Assembly (NCBI GenBank): GCA_946633495.1
Contig: CAMPAX010000007.1
Span: 1 to 26,007, forward strand
DNA length: 26,007 bases
Reading direction: 5' to 3'
From: an uncultured Lachnospiraceae bacterium
GTDB lineage: Bacteria; Bacillota; Clostridia; Lachnospirales; Lachnospiraceae
The stretch's first letter is position 1; each line of letters opens with the position of its first letter. Below, piece after piece: positions 1 to 8,393 of the stretch. Made by a program: the position numbers and the translations under genes. The notes below the pieces were generated by a model that was given only the letters and a program-made list of their open reading frames with translations, ran no database searches and was not told the origin of the DNA.

Positions 1-4
1 TTCA

Positions 5-898
5 TTATACCAGATCGATAACCACCAGTTCCGGAAGATTACAGAACCTGACAGGGATCGTGTGCTGTCCCAGCCCTGTCCCCACAAGCATCCTTGTAGT
101 ACCCTCTTCATAGTAACCGCGGTCAAAATGCGGGAAGATCTTAAATTTAGGCGATACGAACCCGCCCAACAGCGGAAGCCGTATCACACCGCCGTGATAA
201 TGACCTGACAGCGTCAGATCCGCCCCCCACTCGCCGTAGACCGGTCCCCAGGTCGGATCATGTGCCAGCAGGATCACCGGAGCATCCTTCTTCACCTCAC
301 CCAGGGTCCGAACCATCGCAGCTTTCGTCAGAGCTTCTCCATGTCTGATAAAAAACCGGCGTTCCATTTCATAACCGTACAGACGCACATTTCCACCCGG
401 CAGCGGAACCAGTATATCTTCATTCACAAGAAAATGAACCCGCGGATCCAGCGCTTTCCTGTAATCTTCCCAATGATAGTTTCCCTCGACAGACCATGTG
501 ATCATCCTTCTCTCATGATTTCCGTAGGAATAGTATACAGGTGCTATGTCAACCAGTCCGTTGATCAGATCCACCGCCGGACGATAGTCTTCATCCTCTT
601 TTTTTCCGTTGACCATATCTCCGCCGATCAGGATGAGATCCGGCTTTTGTTCTCTCGCTGCACGGAGCAAAGCGGGATTCATCTTTCCGCCGACAGCTTC
701 GTGGTAATCCGTTACGAAAAGGATCCGTCCCTTCGGACCTCCCGGAAGTGTAAGCCGGTAGTTATTCACACGAAATTTGTTTAGTTCCCGATGGGATTCC
801 AAAAAAAGAACCGCAAGACCTGCAGCACAGGTCCCGGCCATTCCGAGAAGAATATTCCGAAAGATTTTTTTCTTTTGTCCGGCATCACGTTTCCACAT
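5..898 (-). CDS. Membrane-anchored metallophosphoesterase (YkuE/YaeI-like)
   Basis: This 297-residue protein belongs to the calcineurin-like metallophosphoesterase family. One hydrophobic segment (about residues 14-33) follows a lysine-rich N-terminus, so the catalytic domain is probably held at the outer face of the membrane. The dimetal motifs appear in the expected order: DYH (D64, H66), GGD (D94), GNHE (N127, H128), a lone His in LLAHDP, and GHYHGG near the C-terminus. In YkuE/YaeI-type relatives such proteins hydrolyse phosphodiester or pyrophosphate bonds, including lipid-linked ones; the substrate here is unknown. The ATG start has an AGGAG site six bases upstream, inside the end of scpB, and the two genes overlap by 14 bases, implying translational coupling. 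The gene is complete, with its stop codon near the window edge. Confidence 0.88.
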   Translation of the reverse strand: MWKRDAGQKKKIFRNILLGMAGTCAAGLAVLFLESHRELNKFRVNNYRLTLPGGPKGRILFVTDYHEAVGGKMNPALLRAAREQKPDLILIGGDMVNGKKEDEDYRPAVDLINGLVDIAPVYYSYGNHERRMITWSVEGNYHWEDYRKALDPRVHFLVNEDILVPLPGGNVRLYGYEMERRFFIRHGEALTKAAMVRTLGEVKKDAPVILLAHDPTWGPVYGEWGADLTLSGHYHGGVIRLPLLGGFVSPKFKIFPHFDRGYYEEGTTRMLVGTGLGQHTIPVRFCNLPELVVIDLV

Positions 899-1460
899 TG
901 ATCACTCCTGCTTCTTCTTCCGCCTCTCTCCTGAAATCCTCCATACGATCCGGCGAGATCACCGGAAGATCATCCATGGAAGAGATTCCAAAGCTTCTAA
1001 GGAAATCATCCGTAGTTCCGAAAAGGATCGGATGTCCCGGTGCATCCAGTCGTCCTACCTCCTGGATCAGATTATACTCAACCAAACGATTCACTGCATG
1101 GGAACAGGATACTCCCCGGATCTTTTCGATCTCCTGCCGTGTCACCGGCTGTTTATAAGCCACGATGGACAGCGTCTCCAGGAGAACATCCGTAAGGACA
1201 TGCTTCTTCGGTGTGTTCACCAGACGGACCAGTTCCTCATAATACTCATTTTTCGTACACAGCTGAAATTTGCCATCCAGCTCGATCAGACGAATGCCCC
1301 GGTCTTCCGAAGCATAACGTTCCCTGCATTCGTTGATTGTTGCCATAAGCTCCGTATCTTCCATCTCCAACGCCGATTTCAGATCGGAAAATGCCACCGC
1401 GCCACCTACCGCAAAAAGAACGGCCTCCAGTGCGGCGCATCGGTTCTTCTGTTCTTCCAC
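885..1460 (-). CDS. scpB: Segregation and condensation protein B
   Basis: ScpB is the winged-helix kleisin-associated subunit of the SMC-ScpA-ScpB condensin, which compacts and segregates the chromosome. The 191-residue product has the usual length and family signatures: LEAVLFA near the N-terminus, ETLSIVAYKQPVTRQEIE in the middle, and the segment GRLDAPGHPILFGTT toward the C-terminus. Translation starts at a GTG with an AAAGGA site about seven bases upstream; no nearby ATG has a better site. It lies 68 bases after scpA, the usual pairing, and its end overlaps the metallophosphoesterase gene. Confidence 0.95.
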   Translation of the reverse strand: MEEQKNRCAALEAVLFAVGGAVAFSDLKSALEMEDTELMATINECRERYASEDRGIRLIELDGKFQLCTKNEYYEELVRLVNTPKKHVLTDVLLETLSIVAYKQPVTRQEIEKIRGVSCSHAVNRLVEYNLIQEVGRLDAPGHPILFGTTDDFLRSFGISSMDDLPVISPDRMEDFRREAEEEAGVINVET

Positions 1461-1528
1461 GTATATTTCCTTTCGATACCTGCATTTTACTGTTTCTGAT
1501 CAATCCATCTAAATGTCAGATCAGATGA

Positions 1529-2275
1529 TCACTCCAGGGAATCAATCAGGATTTCCCCAAACAGACCTTCCTGCCGAATGGTGATAACCCCCGTCTTCAT
1601 CAGTTCAAGGATCGCCAGAAACGACACGATCAGGTTCATCCTTCCTCTTTTTCTTCCGAGCAATGTTCGGAAGTTGATGCTCTTTAGCCCTAAGATCTCA
1701 TTCCGGATCTCCACCATCCGATCTTCCAGCTTGATCTCGTCCCGGCTGATGGTACCGAACTTGCTGCGGACCGGATCCACACGAAATACCTCCCGGCGCA
1801 TGAGCTGTTGAAAGATTTCATTCAACTGTGCCAGTGTGGTATCCCCGATCACTTCCGCCGGATCTACTTCTTCCCTGTAATCCCTTACTTCCTTCGGAAT
1901 AGAAGCTTCTTTGAAAAATGTTTTGTCCGCATCCAGTTCCATATCCTTCAGTTCATAGGATGCGTACTTATACATCTTGTATTCCAACAGGCTTCGAACC
2001 AGTTCCGCCCGGGGATCTTCTTCCTCATCCTCCGGTTCTTCCTCCTTCGGAAGAAGCATCCTGGCCTTGATGCTGATCAGCTGGGCCGCCATGACCAAAA
2101 ATTCACTCATGGTATCCATATCGGTTTCATCCAGCTGGTCCAGATAAGATATGTATTGATTTGTTATTTCAACAATGGGTATATCAAAAATATCGTATTT
2201 ATTCTTCTCGATCAAATGCAGAAGCAGATCCAACGGCCCTTCAAAGTCATTGATCTTCAGATTCAGACTGCTCAT
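1529..2275 (-). CDS. scpA: Segregation and condensation protein A
   Basis: ScpA is the kleisin that bridges the two SMC heads in bacterial condensin. The 248-residue product begins with the family signature DFEGPLDLLLHLIEKNKYDI (residues 10-29), continues with MAAQLISIKARMLLP, then an acidic linker (about residues 76-88), and ends with the C-terminal winged-helix region carrying FLAILELMKTGVI. ATG is preceded by GAGAGG five bases upstream. It follows gpsA by only 16 bases and is followed by scpB, so it probably shares a transcript with both. SMC itself is not in the window. Confidence 0.96.
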   Translation of the reverse strand: MSSLNLKINDFEGPLDLLLHLIEKNKYDIFDIPIVEITNQYISYLDQLDETDMDTMSEFLVMAAQLISIKARMLLPKEEEPEDEEEDPRAELVRSLLEYKMYKYASYELKDMELDADKTFFKEASIPKEVRDYREEVDPAEVIGDTTLAQLNEIFQQLMRREVFRVDPVRSKFGTISRDEIKLEDRMVEIRNEILGLKSINFRTLLGRKRGRMNLIVSFLAILELMKTGVITIRQEGLFGEILIDSLE

Positions 2276-2291
2276 TGTAACCTCTCACCTA

Positions 2292-3302
2292 TTATTTATC
2301 CCAGGACAAGCCGAACACCTCAGCCTTTTTATCCCGGGTCATCAACGAGGTCAGAGCCTCCTGTGCGGTAAGGCCGTCAAAAAGCACCTGATTTACGGTT
2401 TCCACGATCGGCATGGTAACGCCGTACTGTCTTGCCAGGGTGAGTGCAGCCTTGGCGGAGTATACACCTTCGACTACCATTTTCACCTCATTCATGGCGT
2501 CATGGTAGCTCATTCCCTGACCGATCAGGAATCCGGCTCTGCGGTTTCGGCTGTGGCGGGATGCGCAGGTGACGATCAGATCTCCGATACCGGAAAGACC
2601 TGTAAAGGTCTCGATATGTCCACCCATCTTCCTTCCAAGATTCGTGATCTCAACGATACCGCGGGTGATAAGCGCCGCTTTGGTGTTGTCACCGCAGCCA
2701 AGGCCGTCCGCAATACCGGCTGCCAGTGCGATAACATTTTTCAAGGCACCGCCCAATTCGATCCCCACTACATCAGGACTTGTGTAGACCCGGAAGAAAT
2801 CCGTCATGAATACATCCTGGATCATGTGGGCGGTTTCTTCCTTTGACGAACCCACGACCACTGTGGTTCCAAGGCATTTTCCGACCTCTTCTGCATGACT
2901 GGGGCCGGACAGAACCGCAACATCCGCCTGAGGGATCTCTTCATTTATCACTTCCGAAAGACGCTTTAAGGTCTCATCTTCGATACCCTTGGAAACACTG
3001 ACGATGACGGTCCCCGGCTTCACGAGTGAAGCGGCCAGCTTTGCCGTACTGCGCACAAAAGGAGAAGGAACTGCCATCACGATCAGTTCCGGTTCAGCCA
3101 AAGCAGTCATCATATCTCCCGTATAATGAACCGTTCCCGGCAGGATCACGCCCGGAAGTTTTGTCTTATGCTCACAGTATTCCGTCAGCATAGCCACTTC
3201 TTCAGGATCGATGGACCACATGGTGATCTCATGCCGGTTACAGGAAAGCAGTTTTGCCAGAGCCACGCCCCAGCTTCCTGCGCCTAAGATTGTTATCTTC
3301 AT
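2292..3302 (-). CDS. gpsA: Glycerol-3-phosphate dehydrogenase [NAD(P)+]
   Basis: GpsA reduces dihydroxyacetone phosphate to sn-glycerol-3-phosphate in the cytoplasm, the backbone for phospholipids. The 336-residue product has the standard length, an N-terminal dinucleotide-binding motif GAGSWGVALAKLL (residues 7-19), VSKGIE, SGPSHAEEV, and the catalytic-domain segment GVELGGALKNVIALAAG (written here with the local GIELGGALKNVIALAAG). It stands in the conserved cluster der-plsY-gpsA: PlsY uses the glycerol-3-phosphate that GpsA makes. The ATG has a GAGGG site about ten bases upstream. Unlike the tight spacing elsewhere, 258 bases separate it from plsY, and this gap holds a tandem repeat array and a possible extended -10 promoter. 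Confidence 0.96.
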   Translation of the reverse strand: MKITILGAGSWGVALAKLLSCNRHEITMWSIDPEEVAMLTEYCEHKTKLPGVILPGTVHYTGDMMTALAEPELIVMAVPSPFVRSTAKLAASLVKPGTVIVSVSKGIEDETLKRLSEVINEEIPQADVAVLSGPSHAEEVGKCLGTTVVVGSSKEETAHMIQDVFMTDFFRVYTSPDVVGIELGGALKNVIALAAGIADGLGCGDNTKAALITRGIVEITNLGRKMGGHIETFTGLSGIGDLIVTCASRHSRNRRAGFLIGQGMSYHDAMNEVKMVVEGVYSAKAALTLARQYGVTMPIVETVNQVLFDGLTAQEALTSLMTRDKKAEVFGLSWDK

Positions 3303-3386
3303 AGTATTCTGTCCCTCATTTTTTTCCGTACAACGCTTCGCGGATATGACTTACTTCATTCAAAGCAGTGCCGGTTTGCAGCTTAG

Positions 3387-3395
3387 CTTATACCA
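3387..3395 (-). promoter_or_regulatory. Possible extended -10 promoter for gpsA
   Basis: On the minus strand the sequence reads TGGTATAAG, fitting the TGnTATAAT extended -10 pattern with one mismatch. No good -35 is seen 17 bases upstream. It lies about 85 bases before the gpsA start and just downstream of the tandem repeat array, so gpsA-scpA-scpB could have their own promoter. This is an inference from a short match. Confidence 0.3.
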
Positions 3396-3406
3396 TTCAT
3401 ATCAGC

Positions 3407-3555
3407 TGCCCTGTACTTCGTGCTGTCTATATTATTCGTGCAGTCGTTACTATTATCTTGCTGTCACTACTGTTTCGTACTGTCGTCACAATTTCGTGCT
3501 GTCGTCACAATTTCGTACTGTCGTCACAATTTCGTGCTGCCGTTACGCTTCGTAC
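3407..3555. repeat. Tandem array of about eight degenerate 19-bp repeats
   Basis: On the plus strand the unit is TGTCGTCACAATTTCGTRC. Units can be laid out at 3407-3423, 3424-3441, 3442-3461, 3462-3480, 3481-3499, 3500-3518, 3519-3537 and 3538-3555. The three central units (3481-3537) differ only at the R position, which alternates G, A, G, and the outer units decay in sequence and length (17-20 bases). The array begins directly after the plsY stop codon and ends before the possible gpsA promoter. In the transcribed (minus) orientation each core unit holds TGA, and the 19-base period shifts frame, so it does not extend a coding sequence. Confidence 0.9.
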
Positions 3556-3560
3556 ATTTC

Positions 3561-4259
3561 TTACTCTTCGTCTGTCTTCACCGGCTTCGGCTTTGATCTT
3601 CGGAACGACAGCTTATTCTCCTCGTTGCGAAGCAGTCTTCCGATATTCTCCTTGTGGCGGATGATCGCCAGCAGCGCCAGGATACAGGCAAGCACGATAC
3701 TTTCGATCATGGCAGCTTTCGAGTCCGGCACATTCTGATCAAAACAGAGCATTCCTTTCAGTGCAAAGATCACGTAGGTGATCGCAAAGGATAAAAGGAG
3801 CAGTATAGATCCTAAGGACACATATCTGGTGATCAGCACCGTTACAAGAAAAATAGTAAGCAGGATCAGGCACATCCACGGATTGAGCAGTCCCAAAATA
3901 GCTCCCGCGGAAGAAGAGATTCCCTTACCTCCCTTAAACCCGAGATAGAACGGGAAATTATGCCCGAGCACTACACCGAAACCGGTATAAAGGACATAAA
4001 GCATATAAGCGTCGGGATAGATATTCCGGAAGGTGATATTTGCGATGAGGCAGGGAATAAAAGCTTTAAGCAGGTCTCCGATGAATACCACCAGACCGGC
4101 CTTCGGTCCCATTACACGAAGTGCATTGGTCATTCCCAAATTACCGCTTCCGTACTTACGGATATCGATCCCTTTGATTTTTCCGTATAAAACGCCTGTC
4201 TCGATCAGACCACAACAGTAACCGATCGCCAGACAGAGAATTCGAATCATTATGTTCAA
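3561..4259 (-). CDS. plsY: Acyl-phosphate:glycerol-3-phosphate acyltransferase
   Basis: PlsY is the integral membrane enzyme that transfers an acyl group from acyl-phosphate to glycerol-3-phosphate, the first committed step of phospholipid synthesis in most Gram-positive bacteria. The 232-residue product is hydrophobic with several membrane segments and carries the family motifs KYGSGNLGMTNALR (residues 36-49), LGHNFPFYLGFKGGKGIS in the middle, and a third loop before the end. The C-terminal tail is a short basic then acidic extension. The start is probably TTG at 4259, whose last two bases overlap the der stop codon TGA; an in-frame ATG at 4250 is the alternative but has poorer spacing from the purine-rich AGGAAGGAAG stretch. 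The overlap implies coupling to der. Confidence 0.94.
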   Translation of the reverse strand: MNIMIRILCLAIGYCCGLIETGVLYGKIKGIDIRKYGSGNLGMTNALRVMGPKAGLVVFIGDLLKAFIPCLIANITFRNIYPDAYMLYVLYTGFGVVLGHNFPFYLGFKGGKGISSSAGAILGLLNPWMCLILLTIFLVTVLITRYVSLGSILLLLSFAITYVIFALKGMLCFDQNVPDSKAAMIESIVLACILALLAIIRHKENIGRLLRNEENKLSFRRSKPKPVKTDEE

Positions 4260-5584
4260 CGGTCTTCCTTCCTTTCCCGTATGATAAAGCGCACCGGAGT
4301 TCCCTTGAACAGGAATGCCTCGCGCACTTTATTCTCGATGTAACGGATATAAGAAAAATGTGCCAGTTCCTTGTCATTTACAAAGATCACGAAGGTAGGC
4401 GGTTTTACAGCCACCTGTGTCATGTAATACAGGCGAAGCCGCTTACCTTTATCCTGCGGCGGCTCCACCTCTGCAGTGGCAGCAGCCAGGATCTCGTTGA
4501 TCACTCCCGTCTGGATCCGCATGGCATGATAATTCACCACCATGTCAATCTCATCAAAAAGCTTCGGGAGCCGCTGCCCCGTAAGGGCTGATACAAACAT
4601 CAGCTCGGCATAGGGCATAAATGCAAGCTTTGTCCGGATATCCTTCCGGAATTGATTCATCGTCCGGTCATCCTTCTCGATCAGGTCCCATTTATTCACC
4701 ACGATGATCATGCCCTTACCGCTTTCATGAGCGATACCGGCGATCTTGGTATCCTGATCCGTGACCCCTTCTGCGGCGTCGATCACAAGAACTGCTACAT
4801 CACAGCGTTCCACGGCCGCCACCGTCCGGATAATGCTGTACCGTTCGATCTCATCTTTTACCTTGCTCTTTCTCCGAAGTCCTGCGGTATCGATGAAGAC
4901 ATATTCCGTTTTGTTATGGCGCACCACCGTATCCACCGCATCCCGGGTAGTTCCCGCAATGTCCGATACGATAAGACGCTCCTCGCCCAAAAGCCGGTTG
5001 ATCATGGAGGATTTTCCTACATTCGGCTTACCGATGATAGCGATCTTCGGACGGGTATCCTCCTCTTCATCCCGTACCTTCGCATCCGGGAAATGCTTTA
5101 CCACTTCATCCAGAAGATCTCCGAAGCCAAGCAGAGACGCCGCCGATACCGGATGCGGATCTCCGAGCCCAAGGTTATAGAATTCATAGACATCGCCCAT
5201 GAATTTATCAAAATTATCTACTTTATTTACAACTAAAAGGATCGGCTTTTTGGAACGCCGGAGAAGCTCCGCACAGGCTGTGTCGGAAGCCGTCAGTCCC
5301 TCCCTGACATCCGTCAGGAACAGGATCACATCCGCCGTCTCTATGGCGATCTCAGCCTGCTCACGCATACGACGAAGAAGCAGATCATCGGACTCCGGCT
5401 CGATTCCGCCGGTATCCACCAGCGTAAACTGATAATCCAGCCAGGTGACGTCTGCATAGATCCGGTCGCGTGTCACGCCCGGAGTGTCCTTTACGATGGA
5501 GATCCTCTCGCCGGCCAGCGCGTTAAAGAGTGTGGATTTTCCCACATTCGGCCGCCCAACCACGGCTACGATCGGCTTACTCAC
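4256..5584 (-). CDS. der: Ribosome assembly GTPase Der (EngA)
   Basis: Der has two tandem GTPase domains and is needed for assembly of the 50S ribosomal subunit. The 442-residue product shows both P loops, GRPNVGKSTLF (residues 11-21) and GKPNVGKSSMI in the second domain, with DTPGVTRDR and GTTRDA switch regions, the NKVD and NKWD specificity motifs, and a C-terminal KH-like domain. Translation starts at GTG with GGAGG eight bases upstream; there is no competing ATG nearby. It overlaps plsY by four bases and follows the DUF512 protein by 46 bases. Confidence 0.97.
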   Translation of the reverse strand: MSKPIVAVVGRPNVGKSTLFNALAGERISIVKDTPGVTRDRIYADVTWLDYQFTLVDTGGIEPESDDLLLRRMREQAEIAIETADVILFLTDVREGLTASDTACAELLRRSKKPILLVVNKVDNFDKFMGDVYEFYNLGLGDPHPVSAASLLGFGDLLDEVVKHFPDAKVRDEEEDTRPKIAIIGKPNVGKSSMINRLLGEERLIVSDIAGTTRDAVDTVVRHNKTEYVFIDTAGLRRKSKVKDEIERYSIIRTVAAVERCDVAVLVIDAAEGVTDQDTKIAGIAHESGKGMIIVVNKWDLIEKDDRTMNQFRKDIRTKLAFMPYAELMFVSALTGQRLPKLFDEIDMVVNYHAMRIQTGVINEILAAATAEVEPPQDKGKRLRLYYMTQVAVKPPTFVIFVNDKELAHFSYIRYIENKVREAFLFKGTPVRFIIRERKEDR

Positions 5585-5630
5585 GATCGGTTCCTCCTTT
5601 ATCCAATACTTTTGTCTGAATGATTCTTAC

Positions 5631-7013
5631 TTAATCCAGACCTATGATAGCTTTCAGGTAATCCATACCGTATGATTTTACAATAACGGTTTTTACTTGT
5701 AAAGCCTTTTCAAGCTCCGTAAGATGCATGTCATCCAGGAAGATATCCTCATCCGCCTTCAGGCAGGCCTGCGGGATAAGGAGTGCGTCTCCCAGATCTT
5801 TATCTTTCAGCTGGGCCGCAATATCCTGCCCGGTAAGCAGTCCCGTAACGGTGATCTTCGGTCCGAAGAAGTCATTTCGGATAGGAAATACCTGAAACCG
5901 GATGTCCGGACGGATCCTTGCCAACTGGCTCTGAATAAATTCCGTATTCCCGGCAGCCAGTTCTCCGGTAATGGTGGACACCTTCCTCCCCGGATTTCGC
6001 TTTGCCAGTGATGCAAGCGCCCTCTCTTCTTTCGTCAGTTTCAGACGTTTCAGTCCGTGAACAGACGCAAAACGGCCGGCCTCATCCACCGCATGCCGAA
6101 ATTCTTCATAAAGAAGCCTTGTCATCCCCACACCGTTCTCGATCTGCGGATAACCGTCATAGGTTTCCTCTCCGGGTACTTCTCTGCCCGCCAGAATATA
6201 CCATTCATCACTGGCATGGATAAAATGTGTTCCGCACCGTTCCATGATCTCTGCCTGGAAGCCCTCCACCATGTCGATCACTTCCTCAGCATCCTCCGGA
6301 GTAAAGGGATTCAGTTGACATAATCCGTCTCTGAATTTCGTAAGCCCCACAGGCACCACGGAGACACTCTCCATCACGGGAGCAAATTCGGAAAGATCCC
6401 GAATGGTCCGATATAGCTCATCACCGTCATTTACACCTTTGCAAAGCACGATCTGCCCGTTCATGGGGATCTCTGCCTGATACAGCTTTCGGATATGCTC
6501 CAGGATATTTCCCGCAAACCGGTTATGGAGCATGGAGACACGCAGTTCCGGGTTCGTGGTATGTACGGAAATGTTAATGGGAGCCAGCTTGTACCGGATG
6601 ATCCGGTCGATCTCAGACTCCTTCATATTCGTCATGGTGATATAATTTCCCTGAAGGAAGGAAAGCCTGGAATCATCATCTTTAAAATAAATGGTTTCCC
6701 GCATTCCCTTCGGATTCTGATCGATGAAGCAGAAAATGCATTTGTTGTAACAGGACTTGTAATCGTCCATCAGGGATTCGGCAAAGACCAGTCCCAGATC
6801 CTCATCCTCTCCTTTTTCAATGGTGACCGTTTTTTCCTCTCCCGCCTCGGTTTTTACACCGATGGTAACAGAGATCTCTTCCGCCAGATAATGATAATCA
6901 AATACATCCTCCACGGGCATACCATTGAGGGAGATCAGCAGATCTCCCGCGTGAAGCCCTGCCTCAGCGGCCGGACTGTCCGGTATCACATTTACGATCC
7001 GATGCTCGTGCAT
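5631..7013 (-). CDS. PDZ / radical SAM / DUF512 protein
   Basis: This 460-residue protein belongs to a family found in many anaerobic Firmicutes, usually annotated only as DUF512. The N-terminus (about residues 5-60) resembles a PDZ domain, with PDSPAAEAGLHAGDLLISLN. It is followed by a cysteine cluster with C88, C92 and C95 in the CX3CX2C spacing used by radical SAM enzymes to bind a [4Fe-4S] cluster, then a radical-SAM-like barrel segment containing ISVHTTNPELR, and a C-terminal DUF512 region. The reaction is not known. A GAGG site seven bases before the ATG supports the start. It sits between yraN and der, so it may be co-expressed with translation and ribosome assembly genes. Confidence 0.85.
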   Translation of the reverse strand: MHEHRIVNVIPDSPAAEAGLHAGDLLISLNGMPVEDVFDYHYLAEEISVTIGVKTEAGEEKTVTIEKGEDEDLGLVFAESLMDDYKSCYNKCIFCFIDQNPKGMRETIYFKDDDSRLSFLQGNYITMTNMKESEIDRIIRYKLAPINISVHTTNPELRVSMLHNRFAGNILEHIRKLYQAEIPMNGQIVLCKGVNDGDELYRTIRDLSEFAPVMESVSVVPVGLTKFRDGLCQLNPFTPEDAEEVIDMVEGFQAEIMERCGTHFIHASDEWYILAGREVPGEETYDGYPQIENGVGMTRLLYEEFRHAVDEAGRFASVHGLKRLKLTKEERALASLAKRNPGRKVSTITGELAAGNTEFIQSQLARIRPDIRFQVFPIRNDFFGPKITVTGLLTGQDIAAQLKDKDLGDALLIPQACLKADEDIFLDDMHLTELEKALQVKTVIVKSYGMDYLKAIIGLD

Positions 7014-7080
7014 GATGAATCCTCATATCCTTCCGTCCCCGATCCAAAGATCAGGGGAATCACTGCGAAAAAAGGGAAGA

Positions 7081-7431
7081 TCAGAACGCATCCGTAATAT
7101 GGGATATCTCGTCTCCCAGGATCCCTACAACATCAAACCGGATCGCCGTTTGGTCAGGGAACAGCTCGTGATCCTCTAAATAACAAAGCGCCGCATTCCG
7201 GATCCGTCTCTGCTTTTGGGGCGTGACCGCTTCTAAGGGATGTCCGTCCGAAAGATCCTTCCTGTATTTCACTTCAACAAAGACCAAAACGCCCTTATCC
7301 CGTGCCACGATGTCGATCTCAGACATCCTGGTCCGGTAGTTATATTCCAGGAGGGTGAAACCCTTCTCTTCCAGATATTGTCCCGCGATACGTTCTTTCT
7401 CGCTTCCGATGTTCCGTTTGTTTAAGGCCAT
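7081..7431 (-). CDS. YraN family (UPF0102) putative endonuclease
   Basis: This 116-residue protein has the length and signatures of the YraN/UPF0102 family, which folds like a restriction-type nuclease. The putative active site is visible as SEIDIVARD followed by FVEVKYR, giving the D-(X)n-ExK pattern of the PD-(D/E)XK superfamily. No substrate is established for the family. It begins three bases after the rnhB stop, with AAGG within the rnhB end, and the rnhB-yraN pairing is widely conserved in Firmicutes. Confidence 0.9.
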   Translation of the reverse strand: MALNKRNIGSEKERIAGQYLEEKGFTLLEYNYRTRMSEIDIVARDKGVLVFVEVKYRKDLSDGHPLEAVTPQKQRRIRNAALCYLEDHELFPDQTAIRFDVVGILGDEISHITDAF

Positions 7432-7434
7432 ATA

Positions 7435-8223
7435 TCATACCTTCACAAAATTCTTTATATAGCTTTTCCTGTGGATCTCACAAGGTCCACAGGTTTTCAG
7501 CGCCTGAATATGGGCCGCGCTGCCATACCCCACATTATCCTTAAATCCGTACTCAGGAAATTGCGCATCATACTCCTGCATCATCCGGTCTCGTGTCACC
7601 TTTGCCACGATACTCGCAGCGGCTATGGCTGCAGATTTGGTATCTCCCTTTATGATGGAATCCTGCCGATAAGTGATACCAGGGATCTTTACCGCATCCA
7701 CAAGGACCAGATCCGGTTCCATGTTCAAATTTCGGATCGACTGACGCATGGCATCTTTATTGGCAAATTCGATCCCTTTTTCGTCGATCACGGAAGCCGG
7801 ATTCATGCCCACGCCCACGGCAACCGCATTTCCGAGGATCACATCATACAGTTCTTCGCGGTGTTTTTTTGATACCTGTTTGGAATCATTCAAAAGCGGA
7901 ACGATAAAACCCTTTGGCAGGATCACCGCCGCCGTAAGAACCGGACCTGCCAGAGGACCGCGGCCCACTTCATCGATTCCGCAGACATATTCCGCGTCCG
8001 GATAGGATTCGTCAAAGGCCTTCATCTTACGAACACGTTCCAGCTCCATATCCAGCCACTCGATCTTTTTCTGTGCCTGACCGAGGATCTGCCGAGCGCC
8101 CTTTCTGGTATCGGTTTCATTTTCACGGATCAGTTTTTCCAGAGCCGCCCGCATGGATTCATACTTGATCAGCGGATACTCTGAGATCTCCTGATATGCC
8201 GTACGTATTTCACATATATTCAT
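7435..8223 (-). CDS. rnhB: Ribonuclease HII
   Basis: RNase HII removes RNA from RNA-DNA hybrids and single ribonucleotides from DNA. The 262-residue product carries the catalytic signature GIDEVGRGPLAGPV (D84, E85), followed by NDSKQVSKKHRE, VDAVKIPG and IIKGDTKSAAIAAASIVAKV. About 75 residues precede the catalytic domain, as in the longer Bacillus-type RnhB proteins. The ATG has GGAG seven bases upstream. It lies in the rplS-rbgA-rnhB-yraN neighbourhood typical of Firmicutes, but 170 bases of non-coding sequence separate it from lepB. Confidence 0.96.
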   Translation of the reverse strand: MNICEIRTAYQEISEYPLIKYESMRAALEKLIRENETDTRKGARQILGQAQKKIEWLDMELERVRKMKAFDESYPDAEYVCGIDEVGRGPLAGPVLTAAVILPKGFIVPLLNDSKQVSKKHREELYDVILGNAVAVGVGMNPASVIDEKGIEFANKDAMRQSIRNLNMEPDLVLVDAVKIPGITYRQDSIIKGDTKSAAIAAASIVAKVTRDRMMQEYDAQFPEYGFKDNVGYGSAAHIQALKTCGPCEIHRKSYIKNFVKV

Positions 8224-8311
8224 AATGAATCTCCATTGATGATGCCCGGGTCAAAAAGCGATTCCCGCGCCATACTCTCATGCCGTGGCAGCGGTGCCTC
8301 GTACATTGTAA

Positions 8312-8338
8312 GAAGGACCGCGAAAGCCACGGTCCTTC
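8312..8338 (-). terminator. Hairpin between lepB and rnhB, possible weak terminator
   Basis: A nine-base perfect stem, GAAGGACCG paired with CGGTCCTTC, encloses a nine-base loop. The minus-strand sequence after it is only mildly T-rich (TTAC), so it is a poor intrinsic terminator and may instead be a processing or partial attenuation site. The rest of the 170-base gap (8224-8393) shows no convincing gene. Confidence 0.4.
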
Positions 8339-8393
8339 CATATAAATTTCATACGTTTCGAAAATCTCCTCATGCACATTCCTCTGAATGCGA

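Noticed and set aside
777..1499. Long plus-strand open frames, here and at 1808-2371, 10644-11696 and 12057-12968
   Set aside because: They lie antisense to clear conserved genes (scpB, scpA, lepB/rplS, ispH-rpsA), lack ribosome binding sites and give sequences with no family signatures.
3407..3555. Possible CRISPR array from the regular repeats
   Set aside because: The units abut directly with no unique spacers, the period is only 19 bases, and no cas gene is in the window.
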